DNA of 34,118 bases from Paracoccaceae bacterium (GCA_028749255.1 JAQTYE010000012.1:1-34118); one strand, 5' to 3'; positions 24,778 to 33,039 are shown, numbered from the stretch's first letter. Notes: generated from the sequence alone by a model not told the origin. Program-made: numbers and translations.

Positions 24778-25466
24778 GCTTTCGCGGTTTTACCCTCGGC
24801 AGATTTTGCAGGTTTCGGGCTGGGATAGACCAGTCCGGCCGAAATGATCAGCTTGGCCGCATCTTCAACCGACATTTCCAGATAGGTGATCTGGCTTTCC
24901 GGCACGAACAGCAAGAACCCCGACGTCGGGTTCGGCGTGGTCGGCAGGAAGACCGAAATCAGCGGGTCCTCCGCAGTTCCCTGCCGGGCGACCTCGCCCT
25001 TGGCGCGCGATGACACAAAGGCGATCGCTTTCAACCCCGGGCGCGGGTAATCCAGCATGCAGGCACGGTCGAATTTCGCTTCGTCCGAGGTGGAAAACAC
25101 CGTCTCGGCGATCTGTTTCAACCCGTTATAGACCGAGCGCACAACCGGCATCCGATCCACCAGATGCTCGCCCCAGCGCAGCAATGACCGCCCGATCAAC
25201 CCCTTGGCCAGCCAGCCGACAATCACCGTGAAGATCAAAAAGATCAGCACGCCGATACCGCGCAGATTGATGCCGATGTAATGTTCGGGGCGGTATTGCG
25301 CAGGGATCAGCGGCAGCACCCAGCTGTCCACCCAGCCCGCCACCGTCCACATCAGCCAGATCGTCAGGCCAATCGGGGCGATCACCACCAGCCCGGTCAG
25401 GAACGAGGCGCGCAGCCGCGCAAAACGGCTTTTGCGGCGGACAGGTTCATGCGGGGGGATGGTCAT
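24738..25466 (-). CDS. DUF502 family membrane protein
   Basis: A 242-residue protein with two N-terminal transmembrane helices (about 21-42, FLTGLVVIAPIGLTIWLMW, and about 70-92, IGVLIFLIFTVIVGW). Between them is the hydrophobic-aromatic stretch WVDSWVLPLIP. The signature region MPVVRSVYNGLKQIAET follows near 107, then a soluble beta-rich domain with VFLPTTPNPTSGFLLFVP. The C-terminus is a charged lysine/alanine-rich tail (KPAKSAEGKTAKAQ). The family is widespread and of unknown function. The stop at 24738 lies 40 bases inside the convergent patatin gene, an overlap that leaves no room for a separate terminator. Confidence 0.9.
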   Translation of the reverse strand: MTIPPHEPVRRKSRFARLRASFLTGLVVIAPIGLTIWLMWTVAGWVDSWVLPLIPAQYRPEHYIGINLRGIGVLIFLIFTVIVGWLAKGLIGRSLLRWGEHLVDRMPVVRSVYNGLKQIAETVFSTSDEAKFDRACMLDYPRPGLKAIAFVSSRAKGEVARQGTAEDPLISVFLPTTPNPTSGFLLFVPESQITYLEMSVEDAAKLIISAGLVYPSPKPAKSAEGKTAKAQENKAVKSTEAR

Positions 25467-25535
25467 GGCGGCGGGGATCCTGTGGCGGTTTGATCGTTTA
25501 GGTAGGCGCCCCCGGCCCCCGCCGCAATGGGCGCG

Positions 25536-26450
25536 CTAACGTTGCGCCACGATTTCCGCTGCAATGCGGCTTGCCAGTCGCGCATTGTTCAAAACCAGCG
25601 CGATATTGGCCCGCAACGACCGCCCGCCGGTCAGTTCGAAAATCCGCTGCAGCAGGAAGGGCGTGACCGCCTTGGCCGCAATCCCCTGCGCGGCGGCTTC
25701 GGCCAGCGCGGTTTCGATCACCGGGGTGATCTCGGCGCGCGGGATCTCGGCTTCGGCGGGGATCGGGTTGGTGATCAGCTGCCCGCCCGGCAGGCCAAGG
25801 CGCGCGCGCATCAGGTGGGCGCCTGCGATCTCGGCCGGGGTGTCGGCGCGCAGGGGGGCGGTCAGGCCGGAACTGCGCGACCAGAAGGCGGGCAGGTCGT
25901 TCTGGCCATAGGCGATGACCGGCACGCCGTTGGTTTCCAGAACTTCCAGGGTTTTCGGAAGATCCAGAATGGCCTTGGCGCCCGCCGCCACCACCGTCAC
26001 CGCGGTCTGGCCGAGTTCCGCCAGATCGGCGGAAATATCAAAGCTGTTTTCGGCCCCGCGATGCACGCCACCAATGCCGCCGGTGGCAAAAACCGCAATC
26101 CCCGCCAGTTGCGCACAGATCATCGTGGCCGCGACCGTGGTGGCGCCGGTCGCCCCCGAGGCCAGACAGACCGCCAGATCGGCGCGGCTCAGCTTCATTA
26201 CGCCCTGCGCCTGCGCCAGCCGCTCCAGTTCGGCCTCGGTCAGACCGATGTGGATATGCCCGCCCATCACCGCGATGGTGGCGGGCACGGCGCCTGCGGC
26301 ACGCACCTCGGCCTCGACCGCGCGGGCGGTTTCAAGGTTCTGCGGATAGGGCATGCCATGGGTGATGATGGTGGATTCCAGCGCCACGACAGGGCGGCCC
26401 GCATCCAGGGCGGCGCGGACTTCGGGGGCATAGGTGAGGGGGGCGGTCAT
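25536..26450 (-). CDS. psuG: Pseudouridine-5'-phosphate glycosidase
   Basis: 304 residues, close to the usual 310. It splits pseudouridine 5'-phosphate into uracil and ribose 5-phosphate. Family signatures seen: VALESTIITHGMPYPQNLE near residue 23, VMGGHIHIGL near 62, ATGGIGGVHRGAE near 125, and ALVLNNARLASRIA at the end. The catalytic lysine of the family is probably in VMKLSRADLAV. Its ATG overlaps the stop of the kinase gene as ATGA, so kinase and glycosidase are coupled, the normal order of pseudouridine salvage. Confidence 0.93.
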   Translation of the reverse strand: MTAPLTYAPEVRAALDAGRPVVALESTIITHGMPYPQNLETARAVEAEVRAAGAVPATIAVMGGHIHIGLTEAELERLAQAQGVMKLSRADLAVCLASGATGATTVAATMICAQLAGIAVFATGGIGGVHRGAENSFDISADLAELGQTAVTVVAAGAKAILDLPKTLEVLETNGVPVIAYGQNDLPAFWSRSSGLTAPLRADTPAEIAGAHLMRARLGLPGGQLITNPIPAEAEIPRAEITPVIETALAEAAAQGIAAKAVTPFLLQRIFELTGGRSLRANIALVLNNARLASRIAAEIVAQR

Positions 26451-27340
26451 GTGGCCATATCTCCTGAAACGTAACGGGCGGCGGCGCGCAGCGCGCGGGC
26501 AAGCGCATCGGCGCGCGCGGCGCCTTCGCGTTCGGCCACGATATGGGCTGCCATGAATGTATCGCCCGCGCCGGTCACGCGGGTGACCATGACGGCGGGT
26601 GGTTGGGCGGTCAAAACCCCGTCAGGTGCGGCATCGGCCGCCACCCCGCCGCCATCGGTGACCAGCACCCGCTGGGCGCCCCGCGCCAGCAGACCCGCGG
26701 CGGCACTGGGCGCATCGGGAAAATCGCGCTGGCACAGGATGCCCGCCTCTTCAAGGTTCACATAAAGCGTCGCGCGCGGGTGGGACAGCAGCGGCGCCAG
26801 CCGCTCTGCCTTGCCGGGGCTGGCGGGCGCGACCCGCAGATCGGCCTGCGCAAACAGCGGCGATTGCGCGATCTCGCTCAGCAGCGCCTGCGTCAGGTTG
26901 CCATCCAGCGCGACCAGCCCGGACCAGGGCGCAGCCGCATCGCCCAGCCGACCATCGGCCAGCGGACGCAGGATCTTGTCGCCCGCCGATTCCAGCGAAT
27001 GGGCATCGGCGATGGCGGCAATCAACCCGTTCGCGCCTTCGATCGCCATATAGCGGTCGGTCGGCAAATCCTCCGAGCGGTACACATGGGCGCAGTCGAT
27101 GCCCAGCATCGCGGCCTCGGCCATCAGATCCGCGCCCTGACTGTCGCGCCCGATGGCGGTCAGGACCGCCGGACGCAGCCCGAACCGCGCCAGTGTCATC
27201 GCGATATTCATCGCCACGCCGCCGGGAATGCGGGTGATCCGCCCGGCCACATCCGAGCCCGCCCGCATATGCACTGGCGCGCGACCGATGATGTCCCACA
27301 GCACCGAACCGATGCACAAAATATCTGGTGTCTTGTCCAT
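26447..27340 (-). CDS. psuK: PfkB-family kinase, probable pseudouridine kinase
   Basis: 297 residues from ATG 27338-27340 ([16 protein letters not shown]). The frame is open for another 27 codons upstream, but these overlap the repeat. The PfkB substrate-binding side shows [18 protein letters not shown], and the ATP/anion-hole motif is [12 protein letters not shown] near residue 260, with catalytic Asp in GAGD. PfkB kinases act on sugars and nucleosides; the direct coupling to psuG makes pseudouridine the likely substrate. The promoter must lie in the gap shared with rpsB, which also holds repeat copy D. Confidence 0.88.
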   Translation of the reverse strand: MDKTPDILCIGSVLWDIIGRAPVHMRAGSDVAGRITRIPGGVAMNIAMTLARFGLRPAVLTAIGRDSQGADLMAEAAMLGIDCAHVYRSEDLPTDRYMAIEGANGLIAAIADAHSLESAGDKILRPLADGRLGDAAAPWSGLVALDGNLTQALLSEIAQSPLFAQADLRVAPASPGKAERLAPLLSHPRATLYVNLEEAGILCQRDFPDAPSAAAGLLARGAQRVLVTDGGGVAADAAPDGVLTAQPPAVMVTRVTGAGDTFMAAHIVAEREGAARADALARALRAAARYVSGDMAT

Positions 27341-27389
27341 GCCCTTTGGTGCCCCGCCTTTGACCCGTGCGCAAGAGCCCAGAGCAGGC

Positions 27390-27480
27390 AGGGGGGCGTT
27401 GCCCCCCTCTGGCTGCGCCATTCACCCGCCAGAGTATTTGTGCCAAAGAGAAACCTGCGCGCGTCGTCTTGGCCAAATAC
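27390..27480. repeat. Intergenic repeat copy D: composite inverted element
   Basis: AGGGGGGC-GTT-GCCCCCCT (27390-27408) is a perfect 8-base-pair hairpin. GTATTTG (27434-27440) pairs with CAAATAC (27474-27480), and GCCAAAGA (27442-27449) faces a near-match TCTTGGC. This is the same two-part layout as copies A and C, with base changes in the CCCGGG part. It lies between the divergent psuK (-) and rpsB (+) genes, so here it is not a simple 3' terminator of both neighbours. Confidence 0.65.
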
Positions 27481-27523
27481 GCCCGCCGGAGGCATCCCGG
27501 CCATGCCAAATGGCATCTTGGGC

Positions 27524-27552
27524 TTGCAACGGGGCGAAAACCCGGCTAAAGG
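27524..27552 (+). promoter_or_regulatory. Candidate rpsB promoter
   Basis: TTGCAA (27524-27529), a 17-base spacer and TAAAGG (27547-27552). The predicted start is near 27559, giving a 110-base leader to rpsB. Confidence 0.45.
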
Positions 27553-27558
27553 GCGCGC

Positions 27559-27668
27559 ACTTCACAGGCGGAGGCGGGCCCTCGGGGGAGAAATCCCTGA
27601 ACGGTCCACCGGTTGGGCGTATGCCCTTGCTCCTCCGCTCAGGCGTAAACCGGAAAAGGACCAATAGA
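27559..27668 (+). promoter_or_regulatory. Structured 5' leader of rpsB
   Basis: A closing helix GCGGAGG (27568-27574) with CCTCCGC (27632-27638) encloses about 57 bases, including a tetraloop hairpin GGGC-GTAT-GCCC (27615-27626). The ribosome site AAAAGGA (27654-27660) lies outside it. Ribosomal protein S2 is known to repress its own operon through the leader in other bacteria, so this is a plausible autoregulatory element. Covariation is untested. Confidence 0.45.
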
Positions 27669-28433
27669 ATGGCGCTTCCCGAATTCTCGATGCGTCAGCT
27701 GCTTGAAGCTGGCGTTCACTACGGCCACCAAACGCAACGCTGGAACCCCCGCATGGGCGAGTTCATCTATGGCGAGCGGAACGGCATCCACATCCTCGAC
27801 CTGACGCAGACCGTTCCGATGCTGGACGCGGCGCTGAAAGTCGTGCGTGACACCGTCGCGAAAAACGGCCGTGTGCTGTTCGTCGGCACCAAGCGTCAGG
27901 CGTCGAAAGCCGTCGCTGACGCCGCTGAAAAATGCGCGCAGTACTACATGAACCACCGCTGGCTGGGTGGCACGCTGACCAACTGGAAAACCGTGTCGCA
28001 GTCGATCTCGCGTCTGAAACAGATCGACGAGATCATGGCATCGGGCGCCGAAGGCCTGACCAAGAAAGAGCGTCTGGGCATGGAACGCGAGCAGGCCAAA
28101 CTGCAAGCGTCGCTCGGCGGGATCCGCGAAATGGGCGGTCTGCCGGACCTTCTGTTCATCATCGACGTGAACAAGGAAGACCTGGCGATCCTGGAAGCCC
28201 AGAAACTGGGGATCCCGGTTGTGGCCGTGGTTGACACCAACTGCTCGCCCAAAGGCGTGGACTACATCATCCCGGGCAACGACGACGCGGCCCGTGCGAT
28301 CGCGCTGTATTGCGACCTGGTTTCGCGCGCGGCGCTGGACGGTATGACCGCGCAAATGGGCGCGGCCGGTGTGGACCTTGGCGCGCTTGAAGACGCGCCG
28401 GTCGAGGAAGCCGCCGAGGCAGCCGAAGCCTGA
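27669..28433 (+). CDS. rpsB: 30S ribosomal protein S2
   Basis: 254 residues. ATG 27669 has AGGA 8 bases upstream, and the start [20 protein letters not shown] is canonical. Family blocks: [31 protein letters not shown] near residue 96, [15 protein letters not shown] near 160 and [19 protein letters not shown] near 195. The alanine/glutamate-rich tail ([10 protein letters not shown]) is common in alphaproteobacteria. It is needed for small-subunit assembly and mRNA binding. Codon use is biased, as expected for high expression. It forms an operon with tsf. Confidence 0.98.
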   Translation: MALPEFSMRQLLEAGVHYGHQTQRWNPRMGEFIYGERNGIHILDLTQTVPMLDAALKVVRDTVAKNGRVLFVGTKRQASKAVADAAEKCAQYYMNHRWLGGTLTNWKTVSQSISRLKQIDEIMASGAEGLTKKERLGMEREQAKLQASLGGIREMGGLPDLLFIIDVNKEDLAILEAQKLGIPVVAVVDTNCSPKGVDYIIPGNDDAARAIALYCDLVSRAALDGMTAQMGAAGVDLGALEDAPVEEAAEAAEA

Positions 28434-28439
28434 TCTTGA

Positions 28440-28522
28440 TGGGGGCGCGCCGTGGCGGGCCCCCAACCGCGTGCGACGGCATGAACCGTCACACCACTGA
28501 CACGGGGCGGGGGTACCCCGCC
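28440..28522 (+). other. Three hairpins between rpsB and tsf
   Basis: TGGGGGC (28440-28446) with GCCCCCA (28459-28465); GACGG (28475-28479) with CCGTC (28486-28490); GGCGGGG (28506-28512) with CCCCGCC (28516-28522). None has a U-run, so read-through into tsf is expected. The last one is about 30 bases before the tsf start. A partial attenuator or RNase processing site between the two genes is a reasonable guess. Confidence 0.5.
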
Positions 28523-28551
28523 TTCGACATTCCCATTCGAGGAGAGCCCAG

Positions 28552-29463
28552 ATGGCAATCACCGCAGCGATGGTGAAGGAACTGCGCGAGACGACCGGCG
28601 CAGGCATGATGGACGCGAAAAAAGCGCTGACCGAAAACGACGGCGACATGGAAGCCGCCGTTGACTGGCTGCGCACCAAAGGCCTGGCGAAAGCCGCCAA
28701 GAAAGCTGACCGTGTGGCCGCCGAAGGTTTGGTGGGCGTGGCTGTGACCGACGGCAAGGGCGTCGCGGTCGAGTTGAACTCGGAAACCGATTTCGTTGCG
28801 AAAAACGCCGACTTCCAGTCGTTGGTGCGTGAAATCGCGAAAGTCGCGCTGGAAACCGGCGAGTCGATCGAAGTGCTGAAAGCCGCGCATCTGAACGGCA
28901 CCCCGGTGGAAGACGTGCTGACCGGCGCCATCGCCCGGATCGGCGAGAACATGACCCTGCGTCGCATGCACGTTCTGGAAGGCGACACGGTTGTGTCCTA
29001 CGTCCACAACGCCGCAGCCGAAGGCATGGGCAAGATCGGCGTTCTGGTTGCGCTGACCGGCCCGGCCGACAAGGCACAGGAAATCGGCAAGCAATTCGCC
29101 ATGCACATCGCCGCCACCGCGCCGCTGTCGCTGTCGGAAGCCACCCTTGACCCGGTTCTGGTCGAGCGCGAGCTGCAGGTGCAAACCGCCAAGGCGCTGG
29201 AAGAAAACGCCTCGTCGAACAAACCCAAGCCCGATGCCGTGATTCACAACAACATCATCCCGGGCCGGATGAAGAAATTCCTTGCCGAGAACACGCTGCT
29301 CGGTCAGGCGTTCGTCATCAACCCCGACTTGACGGTTGAACAAGCCGCGAAAGAAGCTGGCGTTGAAATCACCGGCTATGCCCGCGTCGCCGTTGGCGAA
29401 GGCATCGAGAAAAAAGAAGAAGATTTCGCCGCCGAGGTCGCCAAGACCCTGCAAGGCGCCTGA
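28552..29463 (+). CDS. tsf: Translation elongation factor Ts
   Basis: 303 residues, with GAGGAGA just ahead of ATG 28552. The UBA-like N-terminus holds the signature [16 protein letters not shown], and the core has the second signature [13 protein letters not shown] near residue 65. The C-terminal part shows [11 protein letters not shown] and [20 protein letters not shown]. It exchanges GDP for GTP on EF-Tu. It is preceded by rpsB on the same mRNA and followed by a strong terminator at 29484-29510. Confidence 0.98.
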   Translation: MAITAAMVKELRETTGAGMMDAKKALTENDGDMEAAVDWLRTKGLAKAAKKADRVAAEGLVGVAVTDGKGVAVELNSETDFVAKNADFQSLVREIAKVALETGESIEVLKAAHLNGTPVEDVLTGAIARIGENMTLRRMHVLEGDTVVSYVHNAAAEGMGKIGVLVALTGPADKAQEIGKQFAMHIAATAPLSLSEATLDPVLVERELQVQTAKALEENASSNKPKPDAVIHNNIIPGRMKKFLAENTLLGQAFVINPDLTVEQAAKEAGVEITGYARVAVGEGIEKKEEDFAAEVAKTLQGA

Positions 29464-29483
29464 TCGCTTCTGGCAAGATCTGC

Positions 29484-29510
29484 AAACGCCGTCCTTCGGG
29501 GCGGCGTTTT
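29484..29510 (+). terminator. Intrinsic terminator of rpsB-tsf
   Basis: AAACGCCGTCC (29484-29494), tetraloop TTCG, GGGCGGCGTTTT (29499-29510). The 11-base-pair stem has one G-U pair and a stable UUCG loop, and runs into a short T-run. It lies 21 bases after the tsf stop. Confidence 0.9.
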
Positions 29511-29545
29511 GCGTTTACGGGCGCGGGCAGGGGGCAAAAATATCC

Positions 29546-29567
29546 GCGGTGCCCCTATGGGCACCGC
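29546..29567 (-). terminator. Hairpin with T-run at the end of a small minus-strand frame
   Basis: GCGGTGCCC (29546-29554) and GGGCACCGC (29559-29567) are perfect 9-base arms with a 4-base loop. On the minus strand ATATTTTT follows within 2-3 bases, so it looks like an intrinsic terminator on that strand. The TAG stop of the 29555-29737 frame includes the loop. Confidence 0.5.
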
Positions 29568-29737
29568 AGACACTGACACACGGGATGATCGTGAAAATAG
29601 TCACGGCCCAGACAGTCGATAATACGCCGCAGGGCCGCATCCGGTTGCCCGGAAAAAAACAGACGCACCGCGACCAAAACCCACGGCTGTCTATTTTCTG
29701 TTCCTGGCCGAAGCCACCACTCAAGGAACATGTCCAT
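29555..29737 (-). CDS. Possible small orphan protein, 60 residues
   Basis: The frame starts at ATG 29735-29737 (MDMFLEWWLRPGTENRQPW) and ends at TAG 29555-29557, inside a terminator-like hairpin. The residue mix is protein-like: aromatic start, VLVAVRLFFSGQPDAALRRI in the middle, and a His/Cys-rich end (GRDYFHDHPVCQCLRCP). The tail has two cysteines in C-x-C followed by a third, which could bind metal. I do not recognise the family. Against it: no good ribosome site is visible, and TTG 29746 or ATG 29731 are equally possible starts. The surrounding 29511-29835 interval (325 bases) has no other gene I can support. Confidence 0.35.
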   Translation of the reverse strand: MDMFLEWWLRPGTENRQPWVLVAVRLFFSGQPDAALRRIIDCLGRDYFHDHPVCQCLRCP

Positions 29738-29835
29738 AAAAGTCAATTTGCCCGGCGCTGGCTAGTCGGGTATCCCTGACCTTGCGTAATTTATTTTGCA
29801 CCTGCAGCATTTGCGCGGGCAAATTTATACGTTTC

Positions 29836-30621
29836 TCAGGGTTTCATGGCGTTTTGGGACGTGGGGTTTGGGGACGTGCTGGACAGGAAGATCTGTTTTT
29901 GCAGTGATGCCTTCAGCACAGCCTGCGCCGTGGTGTCCACATCCAGCGCCTCGCGCGCAAGGCGCAGGTGCTTTTCCACCGTGGCCACAGTCAGTCCCAT
30001 GATCAGTGCGATATCGGCGGTGGTTTTGCCATCCCCCACCCATTCCAGAACTTCGCGCTGACGTGCCGTCAGCGGGCGTCGGGCAGTGGCGAAGGGCATC
30101 GAGGAAATCCGCAAATGGGTGATCGTGTTGATCACCATCAACTCGCGCCCGTGTTCGTCCCAGATCGCATCGACATCATGCTGCCGCAGGGCAGCCTCGG
30201 CACAAAGCCCGATACCGCCCTTGCTGCGCACGTTGCGGTCCGGGAAGGAAATCGACACGCCGGCGCGCACGTTATGGCGCAGATTGAACTCGACCACCCG
30301 CTGCTCGGCCGCGCTGAGCCTGCCTGCGCGCATTTCGCTATCAATCCAGCGCCACGAGCAGGCCCCGACATTTTGCGCCGCCCATTTCACCATCGGCGCG
30401 TCGTTGAATACGCCCCCGCCGATGAATTCATCCAGATAGGCCTCGTCATGGTTCGACAAGATCAGCGTATCTTCCAGATTTCCAAAGCCATTTCCGGTGC
30501 GGAACCGGGTGAAAGCGTAAAACAGTCGATCAAACCCGAATTCGGCCATTCGCGCACAGTGCAAAGACCAGATCTGGTCGATTTCATGCAGGTTCAATAG
30601 TTTTTCGAGATGATCAAGCAT
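29836..30621 (-). CDS. LuxR-family regulator with autoinducer-binding domain
   Basis: 261 residues from ATG 30619-30621, with AGAGGG upstream; the frame is open further up without support. The N-terminal autoinducer-binding domain (about 10-175) shows FGFDRLFYAFTRFRTG, DAPMVKWAAQNVGACSWRW and AGVSISFPDRN, with the Asp-x-Pro and Trp positions of the family roughly kept. The C-terminal HTH (about 190-250) reads LTARQREVLEWVGDGKTTAD, then MGLTVATVEKHLRLAREALD. It should bind an acyl-homoserine lactone or a related lipid signal. No luxI-type synthase gene is in the window, so it may be a LuxR solo. No lux-box palindrome was obvious in the 170 bases upstream (30622-30791). Confidence 0.85.
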   Translation of the reverse strand: MLDHLEKLLNLHEIDQIWSLHCARMAEFGFDRLFYAFTRFRTGNGFGNLEDTLILSNHDEAYLDEFIGGGVFNDAPMVKWAAQNVGACSWRWIDSEMRAGRLSAAEQRVVEFNLRHNVRAGVSISFPDRNVRSKGGIGLCAEAALRQHDVDAIWDEHGRELMVINTITHLRISSMPFATARRPLTARQREVLEWVGDGKTTADIALIMGLTVATVEKHLRLAREALDVDTTAQAVLKASLQKQIFLSSTSPNPTSQNAMKP

Positions 30622-30791
30622 CGCGCCCTCTTGAAGCAAGCGGTGTGGCTCGAATGCTGTGCCGCTCCTCCAAAGGCTGTTTTGCACGCATAGCAGGGCT
30701 CAATCAAGCATTTGTGAAGGTCTGGCGCCCGGGTGATGTGTCGCTGCGGAAAGAAGGATCAATCTTGCAACGGTTTGGGGCACAACGGGGC

Positions 30792-32543
30792 TCAGCGCGC
30801 CGTTTCGCACCGCGCCAGGGCCAGGGTTTCCTGCGTCAACGCCGGTGCCAGCGCGTTCAGCGCATCAAAATGCGTCAGCCAGACCTGCCCGCCGAGATGG
30901 GTGATCAGATCCGAACGCACCAGCCGGTCCATCACCGGGCCCTTGACCTCGGACAGATGCAGCCGGACGCCCGCATCTTTGAGCTGGGTATTCACAGCTT
31001 CCAACGCCTCAAGCGCCGAGGCGTCGATGAAATTCACCGCCGGACAATTCAGGACCACATGGCGGATCGCCGGGTCTGCTGCGACATGGCCATAGATCGT
31101 GTCTTCCACAAACCGGGCATTCGGGAACCACAGGCTTTCGTCAAAGCGGATCGACAGAACTTCGGGGGCCAACATCACGCGATGGCGGCGGTCGTTGCGG
31201 AAATGCTCGGTCCCGGGCACCTGGCCCATTACCGCATAGTGGGGGCGTGAACTGCGCCACAGATGCAGCAGGATCGACAGGCCGACGCCCGCGGAAATCC
31301 CGGTCTCGACGCCCATCGTCAGGGTCACCACAATCGTCGCGACCATCGCGGCCGCATCGCCCGGGCTATAGGCGAAGGTGCGCCGGATCGCGCCCAGATC
31401 GACCAGTGTCAACACTGCCACCACAATCGTGGCCGCCAGCGTCGCCTGGGGCAGGTAGTACAGCGCAGGGGTCAGCACCAGCGTGGCCAACGCCATGCCA
31501 ATGGCGGTAAAGGCACCCGCCGCCGGGGTTTCGGCGCCGGCATCGAAATTGACGACCGAGCGGGCAAAACCGCCCGTCACCGGAAACCCACCCGACAGCG
31601 CCGAAGACAGGTTCGCGCCGCCAAGGGCCACCAGCTCCTGATCCGGGTCGATCCGCTGGCGGCGTTTGGCAGCCAGGGTTTGCGCCACCGAAATCGTTTC
31701 GACATAGCCCACGATGGAAATCAGCAGCGCGGGCAGGGCCAGTTGCCCCCACAGCGCCAGATCAAAGGGCGGCAGCGCAGGCATCGGCAGGCCTTGCGGC
31801 ACCGCACCGACAACCTTGACACCGCGCGCCTCAAGTCCCAGCGCCCAGGTCAGCACGATTGTCACGATCACCGCCACCACGGGGGCCGCGCGCACCAGCA
31901 GGGCGGCCAGACGCGGCGTCACGCCACGCGCTTCAAGAACGGGTTTCAAGCCCTTGCGGGACCAGAATAAAAAACCAGTCGCAAAAATCGCGATCAGCAC
32001 CGTCGGGATGTTGATATCGCCGAGATGCCCGGCCAGTCCGGCCAGAATATCAGGCAGGGTCTTGCCGCTGGCAGAGACCCCCAGAAGGTGCTTGATCTGG
32101 CTGGCGGCGATCAAAATTCCCGAGGCCGAGATGAAGCCCGAAATCACCGGATGGCTCAGGAACGAGGCAATAAACCCCAGCCGAAGCAGCCCCATCGCCA
32201 GCAGCATTGCCCCGGACAAAAACGCCAGCGCAATCGCGGCCCCCAGATATTCGGGCGTGCCCTTGACCGCGATTTCCCCGACGGCCGCCGCCGTCATCAG
32301 CGAGGCCACTGCCACCGGCCCAACCGCCAGCGCCCGCGAGGTGCCCAGAAGCGTATAGATCAGCAAGGGCGCAATCGACGCATAAAGCCCGACCTCGGCC
32401 GGAAGCCCCGCCAGCAGCGCATAGGCCAGCGACTGCGGGATCAGCATGATCGTCACGATAATCGCGGCGACCAGATCAGCCTCCAGTGTTGCGCGGCTAT
32501 AGTCGCGCCCCCACGTCAAAATCGGAAAATAACGTTTTATCAT
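30792..32543 (-). CDS. SulP-family anion transporter with STAS domain
   Basis: 583 residues from ATG 32541-32543 (MIKRYFPILTWGRDYSR). The frame is open much further upstream, but that overlaps the previous gene. The membrane domain begins with DLVAAIIVTIMLIPQSLAYA and has the SulP blocks GLPAEVGLYASI, ALAVGPVAVASLM and HPVISGFISASGI. ISIVGYVETISVA and GGFPVTGGFARSVVN follow, with about 11-14 helices overall. The cytoplasmic STAS domain covers about residues 455-570 (LSIRFDESLWFPNARFVED, NFIDASALEAL). The family moves sulfate, bicarbonate or other anions. Its position after persulfide dioxygenase and rhodanese-like genes points to sulfur oxyanions; direction is uncertain. Confidence 0.92.
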   Translation of the reverse strand: MIKRYFPILTWGRDYSRATLEADLVAAIIVTIMLIPQSLAYALLAGLPAEVGLYASIAPLLIYTLLGTSRALAVGPVAVASLMTAAAVGEIAVKGTPEYLGAAIALAFLSGAMLLAMGLLRLGFIASFLSHPVISGFISASGILIAASQIKHLLGVSASGKTLPDILAGLAGHLGDINIPTVLIAIFATGFLFWSRKGLKPVLEARGVTPRLAALLVRAAPVVAVIVTIVLTWALGLEARGVKVVGAVPQGLPMPALPPFDLALWGQLALPALLISIVGYVETISVAQTLAAKRRQRIDPDQELVALGGANLSSALSGGFPVTGGFARSVVNFDAGAETPAAGAFTAIGMALATLVLTPALYYLPQATLAATIVVAVLTLVDLGAIRRTFAYSPGDAAAMVATIVVTLTMGVETGISAGVGLSILLHLWRSSRPHYAVMGQVPGTEHFRNDRRHRVMLAPEVLSIRFDESLWFPNARFVEDTIYGHVAADPAIRHVVLNCPAVNFIDASALEALEAVNTQLKDAGVRLHLSEVKGPVMDRLVRSDLITHLGGQVWLTHFDALNALAPALTQETLALARCETAR

Positions 32544-32562
32544 GGGGATGCGATGCGTTCTT

Positions 32563-32994
32563 TCAGTGGCCTTCAGCGTGCTGGCGCAGCAGGGGCGCCA
32601 GACCCGAGTGATCATATCCCGCGCGTTCAGCGGCGGCGACGATGGTCCCGACCGGCGTGCCTTCGCGCGCCTGCCACATCGCCCACAGGTGCGAACTGCG
32701 CGTGCCCGAACGGCAATAGGCCAGAACCGGGGTTGCGACATCGGCCATCACCGCCTCGAAATCGGCGACCAGATCGGGGGTCAGCGCGCCGGGGAAATAG
32801 GGCAGGTGGTGATAGGCCATCCCCGCCGCCGCCGCCGCCGCCGCCATCGCCGCACTGTCGATCTGTTCCTCGACCTCGGTATCGGGGCGGTTGTTGATCA
32901 AGGTGCGATATCCCAAGGCGGCCGCCTGCGCGACCTCTTCGGGGGTAATCTGCGGCGCGACCGCAAATTCCGGCGTAATCTGCCGCAAATCCAT
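32563..32994 (-). CDS. Rhodanese/phosphatase-like TIGR01244 sulfur transferase
   Basis: 143 residues; ATG 32992-32994 has AAGGGAG upstream. It starts MDLRQITPEFAVAPQITPEE and contains LGYRTLINNRPDTE, then AYCRSGTRSSHLW, where C94 opens the active loop CRSGTRS. The fold group is the DUF442/BLH N-domain, related to dual-specificity phosphatases, but the loop is rhodanese-like. It is usually found beside or fused to ETHE1-type persulfide dioxygenases. A likely task is moving sulfane sulfur or making a glutathione persulfide for the dioxygenase encoded 45 bases upstream. Residues 48-57 are nearly all alanine, encoded by a GCC repeat. SulP follows after 19 bases. Confidence 0.9.
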   Translation of the reverse strand: MDLRQITPEFAVAPQITPEEVAQAAALGYRTLINNRPDTEVEEQIDSAAMAAAAAAAGMAYHHLPYFPGALTPDLVADFEAVMADVATPVLAYCRSGTRSSHLWAMWQAREGTPVGTIVAAAERAGYDHSGLAPLLRQHAEGH

Positions 32995-33039
32995 GTCTGT
33001 CTCCCTTGGCCCGGTTCTCCCTCGGGCGGTATTGCCAGC

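Noticed and set aside
27153-27668. An N-terminal extension of S2 in the same frame, reaching back to 27153.
   Set aside because: S2 begins at MALPEFSMR with a ribosome site; the upstream part overlaps the repeat, the promoter and the leader.
29511-29545. A second small plus- or minus-strand gene directly after the tsf terminator.
   Set aside because: No start with ribosome site and no protein-like composition.
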